Of a stretch of 64,000 nt of DNA, positions 14,167-24,860 are shown in pieces. The position numbers were made by a program, and so were the translations under genes. The notes under the pieces are model-generated. The model was given only the letters and a program-made list of their open reading frames with translations, was not told the DNA's origin and did no database searches. Origin of the DNA: Sphagnum compactum (lineage: Eukaryota > Bryophyta > Sphagnopsida > Sphagnales); contig OZ234497.1 of the NCBI GenBank assembly GCA_965153455.1, forward strand, positions 7,068,001 through 7,132,000. The letters are read 5' to 3'. Within the stretch, counting starts at the first letter, position 1. Each line of letters begins with the position of its first letter.

Positions 14167-15160
14167 GGACATCCTGCAAGCCTCCATTTTGCCTCTCTTC
14201 TTGCTTTCTCAACATTCCAATGATGGATTCTGTTATAAAAGGGACGTTGGGTGGTGCTCCTTTCAACTCATAGTCATCTTCTTTTAGCCTTTATCAAAAT
14301 TCCAACTGACTGATTATCTTAGTGAAGAGACTTGTTTAATGTTCCAATTGACTTGTTCGGTCATTCACCCCTGTACTCATGGTTGGAGAGTCAGAGTTAG
14401 CCTAGGTGGAACCCATGCTTTTTCTTCGACAGGACAGGAGGAAAACTCGAGACTTAGTAGAATGCCCTTGTTTTGACTATTAGGGTTCTCTAGCATGTAC
14501 AGAAGTGGTTGGTGTGTGATTAGGAGCTTTCAGGGCTGTCTAGAGTTCAGAGGGAAGTCGTCTGTTGATCTGATGGTGGCTTTTGGCACGTGTAGCTAGA
14601 TGAGGGGTTTGCATTGGTGGCCGCATGGATGGCACCTTTGACTAGACAATGGAAGATGCCAGGCAGAGACAAAAGAAATTACCCAAGTGCATATATTTGG
14701 TCGGCTGTTGCACAAACCCTCTACACTCCCTGTTGTACTCTGGAAACTTGACAGATTCAAAAAGTGGGATAGAAGCAGAGAATCTCATTATGTTTTAACA
14801 GGAAGCAGGCAGAAACTCTTGTGTAGGTGTATGGGGTTCTCTTTTTACAGGTTTTACTGAACTTGGGTGCATGCAGTATTTGACGTGTTGATATGGCATG
14901 AATGCTAATTGATGCCCAAGAGGCTGCACTTTTTTGTTGTTGCAAAGCATGTGCTGGGACACACTGGCAGATTCCATACTAATTGTTGCTGAGTTGAGCA
15001 TCAGTTCTGGACTAAAATGTTTTGGCGAAGGAGCTCCCCTATTATCATAGCACAGGATAGTTGTGTGTGGAAACTTAGCAGGTATTAAATGTTGTTACAA
15101 CCTTTTTATAAAAAATTGTGCTGATGAGCTTCTTTGATTGGACAGTAACTGAGAAAAACA
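14167..15160 (+). other. 3' flank and probable 3' UTR of the GSK3-like gene
   Basis: Composition stays close to that of the gene for several hundred bases after the stop, then falls. No canonical AATAAA is evident close to the stop; TATAAAAAATTG near 15107 is a weak candidate for a distal polyadenylation signal. Minus-strand frames here are short and lack motifs. Confidence 0.35.
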
Positions 15161-15164
15161 CAGA

Positions 15165-15705
15165 CACTGTGGAGCAATAGGTTTTGGAGCTTGGTTTTGG
15201 TTCTGGTCTAAATACCCGGTCCAAGGACCAGAACTGGTACCAGCCAATAGCCAAAACCAGACCACATTGCTTCTAACCACCTGCATGGCCTCTCTTATGG
15301 GCCGTAGTGACCCAGCACCCAACCAGTGCACTATCCATTGGATGCCCATCTATCTATGAAGGACGGTAGTTTGTTTTGTTTTGTAGTTATGAGATCCACT
15401 GAACGGGGATGCTTCAGATCCTGTTCTTGGTGTCTTTGGAAAGCTCTTGATGAGGAGGGAGGGGTGCATGGGCTTTGGTTTCACGATGTTTGGACTTGTG
15501 GTGCAAAAATTCTTTGAATATTGAATGATTTCTTCACTGAAAATTAAATTAAATTAAATCCTATGTGCCTTTGGTGTTGTTGGAAAGATCTTGATGAGCA
15601 GGATTTGATGAAATTTACTTGGTAAGATTTGGATTCAGAATGTGGGAGATATGGATTTTATAGTGATTTCTGCCACTGAAAATTCAAATAAATTCCAAAA
15701 AACCA
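15165..15705 (+). repeat. Dispersed repeat, copy downstream of the kinase gene
   Basis: It begins with GGTTCTGG/CCAGAACTGG words (15165-15270) and continues into the block shared with 8773-8848. The unit then repeats in tandem with divergence: about 15420-15560 and 15566-15700 both carry TTGGTGT..TTGGAAAG..CTTGATGAG..AGG, then GATTTCT..CACTGAAAATT. It also contains GTGACCCAGCACCCAACCAG (15307-15326), whose reverse complement appears in near-identical form near 16065 and 48978. Confidence 0.7.
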
Positions 15706-17285
15706 GGTTTCTGAAGGAAAAATCAGTTGAGGACGTGGTAACACACTAGTTATTACTCAATTATGGATGAACCTCAATGAGCCTCAACTGAGTTAATATT
15801 TGGATTGACCTCGGTAACCAATTTTGTAGGAAATAGGTCTCATATATAGGTAGATAGGTAGGAAAATAGGTAACTATTTGGTGAGAGTAGATGGTTTATA
15901 CATAGGTAAAGGGGCTGTTTTTACTACCTACCTACTAACAACCTGCTTGTGGGTAGCTAGTAAATAGGTAGTTAAAAAAGCAACTGAGCTAACCACCATG
16001 GTTAACTAGGGAACTGAAACCCAACTGAAAACTGTTTTGTGACCACTTACCATCCATCCTTCGCGGCGCACTGGTGGGTGCTGGTTCACTGTCGCCTCTC
16101 TTATGCATTAATAATAAGTTGAAAGATTTTTGTAATGAGAGTCTTGCCACAATGTAAAGAATGAGCAATTTTTTTCCTTTGTAATTTGGAGGTCCCTTGT
16201 CAGGCAGAATATTTGCCAGGCATCTTATGCGGTGTAAGAATTTTTTTTATTGCTGCCTAAGGTTCATGCTCTGATTTTTTTGGGTGTTGATGATGAATGA
16301 AAAAAGATGGATGAAAAATCTATTCAGATGGATGAAAAAATTGCCCAAATAGTGGCAGCCTTCTCGGCTCTTCCATGTTTTTTTTTATCCCAGTGCTCGG
16401 GCTACCACCCTTTTGCAATGGAACCTCAAAACACAGAAGAGCCTCTAAGACTACCATTATACTCTACAAAAGGTGTGCATTTACATGCTCCTTCTCTTTC
16501 AAAACACCTTGGAATGTCTACCGATTTACCCCTTCCTCCTATTTGCAACTACCCACCTACCTACTAACTTACTTATTTGCTTTTACTTGACCAACATACC
16601 TAGCATGCATACATATTTTTTCAGATTATCCAAATTAGGCTTTGTAATCTAAGAACACAAATTGGTGGCACACATAAAGTGGAAGTAAAAAAAATGAAAT
16701 TGAAGTCATCAATTCAATGTTATACACACAAATATTTTGGTCACAATTTAGATGGAAGGTTGAACTTTGAAGTGCAAAATAGAAGGCATTGAGATTTCAA
16801 GTCAGTAAACTCTGTACTCACAACTTTATTTTCATAGCTTAAATGGAATATTAACCTCGAAAGAAAACGGTTCAAAATTTCGACCAATTAAATTTTATAC
16901 ACACATAATGGAAGTTATGAAATATTTAGGTAGGATTTATGGTACATTGTAGATCACATAAAAGCAACAAACACATGTTAAGTTTTTTTTAAAAAGATAT
17001 TGAAAGCAATCTTCATTTTCAAAGGTATGCATATTCCAAAATGTTTCATTTGTTTTTGCCATGAATTATTTTCATTAAATATTGTTTATAATAATTTAAG
17101 ACTCAATAATGCACATTCATTCATTGTATATAATGAAATTCCAGTATCTAGATTGGAAGGTGATATAGTGCATACTCAACCATGAGTATTGCGAGCTTGG
17201 CCACCTTCATTGGCGAAGATACATAAACTAGGTATCTCACTATTTGTTGGCTCTCCCTTTGTAGGGAGGGATATAGTGTTGAAAT
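15706..17285. other. Intergenic spacer with TAGG-type words
   Basis: No gene seen. 15840-15980 is rich in TAGGTAG and its complement. 16062-16085 carries the GCACTGGTGGGTGCTGG motif shared with 15307-15330 (opposite strand) and about 48977-48997. The rest is AT-rich with A/T runs. Frames near 16307-16590 are short and without motifs. Confidence 0.55.
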
Positions 17286-17372
17286 CACTACAACAAAAGG
17301 TGTCCCTGTACGCCAAGTGATTTCATCTAGTGAACAGGGACTAATGAACTGCACCCACATTTTGTAGTAGTG
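17286..17372. mobile_element. Miniature CACTA-like element, 87 bp
   Basis: It starts CACTACAACAAAA and ends CATTTTGTAGTAGTG, whose complement begins CACTACTACAAAA. The flanks are AAT on both sides (17283-17285 and 17373-17375), the 3-bp target duplication expected for CACTA transposons. A second inverted pair, GTCCCTGT and ACAGGGAC, lies inside, so almost the whole element can fold back on itself. No coding capacity. Confidence 0.7.
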
Positions 17373-17439
17373 AATTCATTATAAAGTACATTAGCTTCAA
17401 GGGACTTTGTCCTTAGGATTTTGTCTTTTCCTTAGTTGA

Positions 17440-18110
17440 CCATTATTTTCACAAATCTTATATATAAATTCACTTGGTCTTCCCGTCCGTGACGTGACGT
17501 TCTGGTGCAGAACGCTACCCCAGACCTTGTCTGTCCGTCGAGGTCTTGAAAGTCGAGGTCTATCTGTCTGTCTGTCCAGGTGCCATTTAAAACTGACTGT
17601 GGCTTTGCCTTTTGGTACATTTCCAGGTGCCAATTAAAACTGACTGCGGCTTATTCTTTTGGTAAATTTCCAGGTGCCATTTAAAACTGACTGCGGCTTT
17701 GCCTTTTGGTACATTTCCAGGTGCCAATTAAAACTGACTGCGGCTTATCCTTTTGGTAAATTTCCCAGGTCCCAATTAAAACTGACTACGGCTCAACCTT
17801 TTGGTAAATTTTCAGGTCCCAATTAAAACTGCGACCTTTTTTCCTCTTGGTAAATTTTCAGGTCCCAAACTGCGGCTTTTCCTGTAGAGTCATTATTAGG
17901 TAGAGGGAAAGATACGGGTACCCGGGGTGACTAACTAACCACGTGTCGGGATCCGAAACGTCGACTGACATCTTAATCGACGGATTACTACTACACAACG
18001 GACTCCAAAATCCAGGTGCCAAAAGTGTTGCCTGACCGACCTTCCCTCCCTCTCCGGAACGCTTTGGGAATTAGCTTGGTCTGTCTGTGCCTGTGCATTA
18101 TGCACAGGGT
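17440..18110. other. GC-elevated repeat-bearing patch
   Basis: This block is sharply richer in G+C than the DNA on both sides and contains CTGTCTGTCTGTC words, the 47-bp array annotated below, and a unique stretch (17886-18110) with GTACCCGGGG, ACGTGTCGGG and GTCGACTG. The motif CCAGGTGCC that starts each tandem unit reappears at about 18013-18021, outside the array. No open frame of interest. It could be the tandem-repeat-bearing end of a large transposon. Confidence 0.5.
17576..17885. repeat. 47-bp tandem array with alternating subtypes
   Basis: Units start at 17576, 17623, 17670, 17717, 17765, 17812 and a partial one near 17858, each beginning CCAGG or CAGG followed by a GGT...TTAAAACTGACT...CTTTTGGTA pattern. 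The first four alternate strictly: units 1 and 3 share GCCATTTAAAACTGAC with GGTACATTT, while units 2 and 4 share GCCAATTAAAACTGAC with GGTAAATTT. That gives a 94-bp higher-order period. The last units decay and shorten. Confidence 0.9.
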
Positions 18111-20384
18111 TACCACTAGTCCAAGATAAACTTGCAATTTTTGTCCATCAACCTAAAGAAGATTTTTGAAATGTGTTTCAAAATAAATAAATTTTTCATG
18201 TCATAGTCATCGTGTGACACATGCCTTGTTTTACTAGTCAAGGTATACCCCAAAACAATGAAGAAGTGGCAACTCTTGTCATTCTCATTGGTACCATGTG
18301 AGAAACACGAAGGTATATTATGTGCCATTTCAAATGGTGAAGAAACTTGTGCAAGCATGAGAAGGTATTGTATGATGTAAAATTTTTCAATAATTAGGGA
18401 AAGGTATTACACAATCATGCATAATTAAGGTTTCCAAAATGAAGGCATTACATTATATGCAATGCCATTAAGTTAAACCATGCTTATGGCAAGTGTTAAT
18501 GAGTTTAGGTGTAGTTGCAAAGAAAGATCTTGCAGCACCTTCTTTTCATTTGCAATATTTATGTTCTATACGCATCCAAATCCCACAACACTGACCTAAA
18601 CTAAAGCTAAACCAAAGGCTCAAACAATTTGCAATTTGTTCATTATACATGAGCCTTCAAAATTCTCATTGCTCACTTCAAAGTACCTTTTACACATTAG
18701 TGTGCCACATTATTCAACATGTGCATTGGAAATTGTTAGACCTTTATAATGATAAAACTACTCTTTCTTCATTCCATGCAATTGGGGATATACTTATGTT
18801 TGGTTTTGAACTTGTGGATGGCAATTATTATTCATAACATGAATGAAAGTAAATACTAAATACCATTGGAGTTTCATGGGATAGGATGAATATGTAACAC
18901 ATGTTTGTCAAAGACATCAAGGGAAGAAAATATGCTTGTGATGGAATGCAATAAGTTGGAAAAATCTTATTGAAAAGAAAGCAGACAAAGAAGACCATGA
19001 TGTGCATCCTTCAATTGTTGAATAGAGTAAAGGTTGAAAGCTTAATGGTCTCTATATAAGTCCACAAACCACTTTTTAAAAGTTGTTTCAGATATGTTAA
19101 CTATATGGATTAAAATGTTTTTTCTATGTTTCCCAAAAAAAGTCTTAGTTTGTAACTTCATTATAATTGTGTTTTTTTCAATGTAACCTTGAACATCATC
19201 TATGGTTCCAAATTTCAAAGTAATTCATCGGTGTTAATTTGTCCAGATATCAACTACATAGTCATTGCAAGGGTTCAAGCAAAATTTAAAGGATTTTTTG
19301 TTGTGCTCACATATTCCACACATTGTTGTTGGTTGTTTGTGAGGAAGTGGTGATGGGTTCCAAAGCATACCTCATAGTAACATGTTGCTACATTTCCAAC
19401 TATCATACATTACCTTTTTGGTGTAAGTACTTTTGCCATATCAGATAGGCTTATTGCAAAATTCCCTTCATAAACATTTCCCAGAGACTAACCAAATCTG
19501 AAACCAGGCTTCAATCCTCCTATTCATGCTCAAATCCTATTCAGTATATTGCTTGCCATCTCAACAATATTTCACGGGTTTAAGCATTTGTGGCCACATC
19601 TTTATAGGAATGGTGGTGAGTCTATCCATGCCCACTGTACATTACAATTTTGGACTTGAACTTTGGCGAGGCCATTTGAAGATTCATTGCCCCTAATGAG
19701 GATGCAATGGTGAAAGGGTTTAACTCATTTGTTGGCTATTGATCAATCATGACATACATACATGGTCATTCTACTTACATTATCAACATGGAATATACAT
19801 ACATGGTCATTCTACTTACATTATCAACATTGGAATATACCCTACCACATTAAAAAATTTGATTGTTTTTGGATTAATGAAGCCCATATTCAAAATCCCC
19901 ATGTTTGGCAAGCATTTTATTATAGATGTTCAACCTCCTGTGTGGTGTCAAGTGTCAACATAATAGAGTAAAACCAGTGTGGGGGCAGTTCTCTCTTTTG
20001 CAAAGACAGAACTGGTTTTGGTTCTTAACTGAGGTTGTAAAAGACTAAAAGAACCACTATTAAGTGGCAGATCTTAGATTAGTTATTCTGGATGGTAGAA
20101 TTCATTGTAATTTCAAAGTTACTAGTAATAGAGACCTTACCTTTTATCTTCATTAATTTAATACATGTGATGCCAACTAATGTAGCTACTGTTCTAGAAG
20201 GACTATGTAGCAAGTTGGTTGCCACTAAAATAACATTTGAAGGTCAGATTTGGAGTGTGCCACCATTTCTTTAAGAGGGAACGTAAAGGAGGCACTGGAT
20301 TACAAGAAAAGGGATAGTTTTTCTTCTCTCTCTAACACAATGTTGGCTAATGTACTTGGAGGCTTGAAGAATGAAGTGTGTGTG
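18111..20384. other. AT-rich intergenic spacer
   Basis: No supported gene. It contains a short tandem duplication at 19756-19838 and a GGTTTTGGTTC patch with its complement at 19970-20040. Frames are at most about 80 codons with no domain. Confidence 0.6.
19756..19838. repeat. Two-unit tandem duplication, 41-bp period
   Basis: The word CATGGTCATTCTACTTACAT recurs at 19761 and 19802 with the same neighbours on both sides. The two units are nearly identical, so the duplication is recent compared with the surrounding decayed repeats. Confidence 0.85.
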
Positions 20385-20705
20385 GTTGGATCTAGGCTAG
20401 GTCTAGGGCTAGGTAGCTTAAGTGGCACCTAACCTACCTTAGGTGGCATTTAGCCTAGCCTAGGTCACTAGGTGATTTAGGCACCTACTGACCTAATACC
20501 TTATGCTAGGCTTATAGTGTGGCCTAGTCCTACTAGGTAGCCTTGGTTGCCTAGTCTACCTAACTAGGGCTAAGTACCCTAGCACCTAGGTTGGGCCTAG
20601 GGCTAGGTAACTTAGGTGGCACCTAGTTTAACCTAAGGTTAAATAGGCTAGCCTAGGCCTAGGCCAACCTAGGCAAGCTAGGCAATCTAGCTTAGGTTAC
20701 AAGTG
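20385..20705. repeat. CCTAGG/TAGGT-rich island
   Basis: Dense, irregular packing of CTAGG, CCTAGG, TAGGTA and ACCTAA words on both strands with no fixed period. Because CCTAGG is its own complement, the island is rich in short palindromes. Similar islands occur at 21.64-21.98, 28.80-29.40, 32.99-33.07 and 60.51-60.59 kb. Confidence 0.8.
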
Positions 20706-20740
20706 GGTGCAATCATAATCCAATGAGCCAAAAAGGGTGT

Positions 20741-21520
20741 TGGACCGTAAAGAAAAAAAAAGAAAATTGGATAAATATTTTTGTTTTACCATTTAAAGCC
20801 ATGGCAATCATGGCAAATTATTGTTTTTTCATTCAGAAGAATGTTAAGGAATTCAAACCAAAAATCCATTTGATGAAATTTTAAGTTTAAGTTTTGATTT
20901 AGAACCTTTAAAAATGAGTAGCAACGCATTAAACAAAAGTTAATTTTGCAAAGGACTATCAAAAGGACTCATATAATAAAACACATTTGATTGGGGAAAA
21001 TTAAGAGGATAAACACCTATTAACCACATTAAAAAAACACTCATACATTAAAATACGTGGAATTTCAAAACTTTAAAACTTCAAAAAACTTTCCAAAATT
21101 GATCCAAAATTTTAGAATTTCAAAAATGTTTTGCCACGCATAAATGGGGTAAAATGTATGTGATGTGTTAAGAAAAATTACAGTTTATTATACAAGAAAA
21201 TATGGAAATGTTAAAAAATAAAAATTGGTTATTATTTGAAATTATTATCATTTAAAAAAATGAAACACTGAATTTACAAGGAATCATGACACTTTCAAAA
21301 ATTCATGTTTATTAAAAAATGATGAAGAAAAAAACATGTCATGTATTTAGACAACTATAAACATTTATTATAACAAGTTGCAAAAACAATTATTGCAAAA
21401 TTCATTCATATGAAAAAAGAAAATTAAAGAAAAAAAGACATAAAAGTCTTTTCTAAAGTAATCATGTTGGCTCATTGTATCTCATTTGCACCTAAGTATG
21501 CAAACTTGAATTGTACACCT
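20741..21520 (+). repeat. AT-rich dispersed family, copy 1
   Basis: Anchor words occur in the same order as in copies at 24110-24860 and 29990-30745: ATGTTAAGGAATTCAAA, then AAAATGTATGTGATG with CAGTTTATTATACAAG, then GAAACAC, then ACAACTATAAAC, AACAAGTTGCAAAA, TTCATTCATATGAAAA, and finally GTAATCATGTTGGCTC. The copies differ at many positions, so the family is old. No coding frame is conserved among them. Confidence 0.7.
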
Positions 21521-21639
21521 CTAGGATGAAAAATCAAACCTTTAACCAATGAACCACACTTTCATAAGGTGTGGTCTTTTGTCAACATGTAGTATATGAA
21601 TGTTTAAATTATTTTTCCATATCTACTTACATTTAAATA

Positions 21640-21975
21640 GGTAGGAGGATAGGAAATAAGTAGGTAACTAATTTAAGGTATTTAGGCTATGTAGGCTATG
21701 ATGTGGTAACCTAGTCTAACTACATAGGTAGGTAGCTTTTTCAATAGTCTATGGATGTAGGTAGCTTAATTTAAGTAGGTATAAAAGATATATAGGTAGG
21801 TAAGTAACTTAACCTTAATAAGTAGCTTAGCCTAGCTTACCTACCTACTTACTTCGTTAGTATAACTTTGCCTACCTACTTAGGTGTCCATTTGTAGCCT
21901 AAGTAAATAACTTAACCTACTTTCATACTTTGGAAATAGGTAGTTAGGTAGCCTAGCCTAGCCTATACGTTAGGT
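21640..21975. repeat. TAGGTAGG-type island
   Basis: Irregular TAGGTAGGTA, CTTACCTACC and TAGCCTAGCC words on both strands. It sits directly after copy 1 of the AT-rich family, whereas the CCTAGG island at 20385-20705 sits directly before it. Confidence 0.75.
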
Positions 21976-24109
21976 AATCACAATAGTAGTCATGTTATCA
22001 TACACATATGTAATCATGTAATTGCAATGTCATCACAATGTAATCACAATGATGACTAAAGGTATTATGATTAAGGACATATGACTACATGGTTAAAACT
22101 AGGACATATTTGTTAAACATCCTAGTTGTGAAACCTATGTATAGTTGTGATTGTGACAACATGCACAAAAGAAACTTTATCCAAGTTTGATGAGTAATCC
22201 CCATAAGGTGAGATCTTTAAGCACATGTGATGAATTTCCTTTTGGGTGTAGCTCGTCTAAATATTAAGCTTTAGGCATGTGAGTGAACTTAGCCCAAAAG
22301 GATGCAAGATTTTCCTCATGAAATTTGAGTTGAATTGTGAAAGTATGTATGTGTTATGTGAGGGATTTTAATTTTTATAATCTATTTTTGTGCTAGAAAA
22401 GGTTTATTAAAATATAACCCTTATAGGTTTGAACCCTTCCTAGGTTACATGACCCACAATGGGATGTCCTTTGTTTTTTATTTCTTTTCAATTAGTTATT
22501 TTACATTTATAAAATTATTAGATGTGGTAATTGTCAAGTCCCTTGTGTGGAGCTTTTTTCCAACTAAGTCAAAGAACCACCTTAAACCATCAATTCTTTG
22601 ATGGGCTTTTCATGAAAAATTGTTAGTTCTTTGAAAATTTTCAAAAACCAAGAACTTAAGTTTTCTTTATTATTATTAAAAATTTCAAAAGAATTGAAAC
22701 CAAAGGTTAGAAACAAAAGCAAAGAACCCCATAACATAGTTCATTGTTAGAAATCCTATTTAAACTCCAAACATAATTAATTATATGTTGCATCTATTGA
22801 TCTGACAAAAGAAATTGCTACCATACTTGTAGCCCTATAACAATAACGAGCACCATGTTGTTAGTGAAGGCTTTAGAAAGTTCCAGTACCTTGGTGCCAA
22901 GAAATTATAAAGATTCAACAATCATGATTTTTATACTTCGTATTATTTCTAATGGCTTTTCCCATATAATCAACCTTGGGTTTCTTTTGTGTAGAATAAG
23001 CCTTTCAATTGATGGTGTTATGTTTGTAAACTCCCTAAATCCTTAGGTTTGGGGAGATCATAACCATAGTATTGCAAATAAAAATTAAAGCAAATATGCT
23101 AACATGATTGAACACTTAATTTACCTATCACCTCCCTTTGATTCAATCTATCTCCTTTGTTCTTTAGGTCTAAATATTAAATGTCAAGGATTAAATGGTG
23201 CACCCATACCCTTTAAAATTGTTCAAAACGGATGACAAATGAGCAACATATGTTCCTCTAAAGTTCTAGTGGTGAAAAATGGTTCAAACAATTGGTAGTC
23301 CATGACAATTTATACAACCACCTAAAACCAAATAGACACATGTTACCTAATGGACACTACCTAGGTCTCCATTAACAAGATGGATGAAAAACACAAAGTT
23401 CAAAATCTTCGACATACTTGTTCAATTGTGAAAATGTGACCCAGATATCAACTAGTTTAGAGCTTGGAAATTATTGGTAATGGGTGCCTAACATCCTATT
23501 CACTGAACATGCCACAAGTTTGTGGGTGGTTTCTTCACTAATTGCCTCGATCCTCTTAGCATTCCAAGCTTGAAGATTTTAAAGCTTTGCCCTACTTGAG
23601 CTTGTCCATCTTGTGACACTTTTGTGCTCTTGTGTTTTGCAAGTTTTGTGTTCTTACACTCTTGAACTCTTTAGTTCGTTTCCATGTTATTATGGTGTCA
23701 TTTTGGGATTTCATAATGGTTTTATATTTTAGAAGATAATGCAAAAAGGTGTAGACCTTTAGGCTTTTACTAACAAAAGGTTGTGTAGCTTGATGACAAA
23801 AACATTGGGATGCTTCCATATTGAGGTCTTGGGCTCAAACTCGTGCAAATCATGTATATGAATTTTAAATGTGATGATGTATACAATGTACATTACAATG
23901 TCAACATACATCCATAGGTATGTACTTACCAATACCTACTTTTATATGATGCCACGTCACTTTAAAAAATGTAACATAATGATGACACATGATTTAAATC
24001 AACTAAAGATAATGATGGTTTAATCAACTAATGGTCAAATTTACAACTAGTCATTTTGATTAATCAAAAACATCCCATGACCCCATGGTCAAAAAGGGTG
24101 CAAGTACAA
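21976..24109. other. AT-rich intergenic spacer
   Basis: No supported gene. Around 22060-22150 and again at 28430-28600 and 30830-30930 there are loosely similar stretches with GACTACAT, ACATATG, TAGTTGT and GTTAAAC words, which suggests further degenerate repeat copies. I see nothing else. Confidence 0.55.
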
Positions 24110-24860
24110 AAATAGGAGCCAAAAACCATGTCAGATAACACTTGGTGAAAACTATGAACTGTTTTACATATGTTTTTTTCTTGACATTTAAAATTATGTA
24201 ATCATTCCAAGTTGTGCTAAATGACTAATATGAATGTTGAGGAATTCAAATTAAAAATTCATTAAAATAAATTTTGGGTTTTGCTTTTAGAAAAGCACAT
24301 TTGAACTTGATTAGGTATTTGCATTAGATTGTGGTTAATTTTACAAAGGATTAGGTAAAGGACTATTGTCATAATATAATTTTGATGGTAAAAAAGTTTA
24401 GATGATAATAACCTATTACCCAAGTTCAAAAAACATTCACAATTAAAAAAAATGCAATTTTAAAAATTTACAAATTCAAAATATTTTTATCACATGTAAA
24501 TGGGTGTAATGTGCATGACATACAAAACAAAGTTGTAGTTTATGATATAAGAAACAAAAACCTAAAGTAATTAGCATATTTTGGTATGATTCAAAATTAT
24601 GGTAAATTTTAAAGATGAAACACAAAATCTGAAAAAAATAATACACTTTGAAAAATTAATATATCTTCAACAATGATTAACACAAAACATGTGATATATT
24701 GGGGCAATTATATGTATTTTTAATAACAAGTTGCGAAATATTTCATACAAAAATTCTTTCATATGAAAAAGTGAAAAAAGACTAAAAAGGACTCATAGTC
24801 ATTTTGTAAAGTAATCCTGTTGGCTCCTATTTACGCACTTGCATCCAAAAGACTATGTTG
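24110..24860 (+). repeat. AT-rich dispersed family, copy 2
   Basis: Shares ordered anchors with copies 1 and 3: TGTTGAGGAATTCAAAT, GGGTGTAATGTGCATGACAT, GTTGTAGTTTATGATATAAG, GAAACACAAAATCT, TTGGGGCAATTATATG, AACAAGTTGCGAAA, TTCTTTCATATGAAAA and GTAATCCTGTTGGCTCC. It is closest to copy 3 in the GAAACACAAAATCT and GGGGCAA part. Confidence 0.7.
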
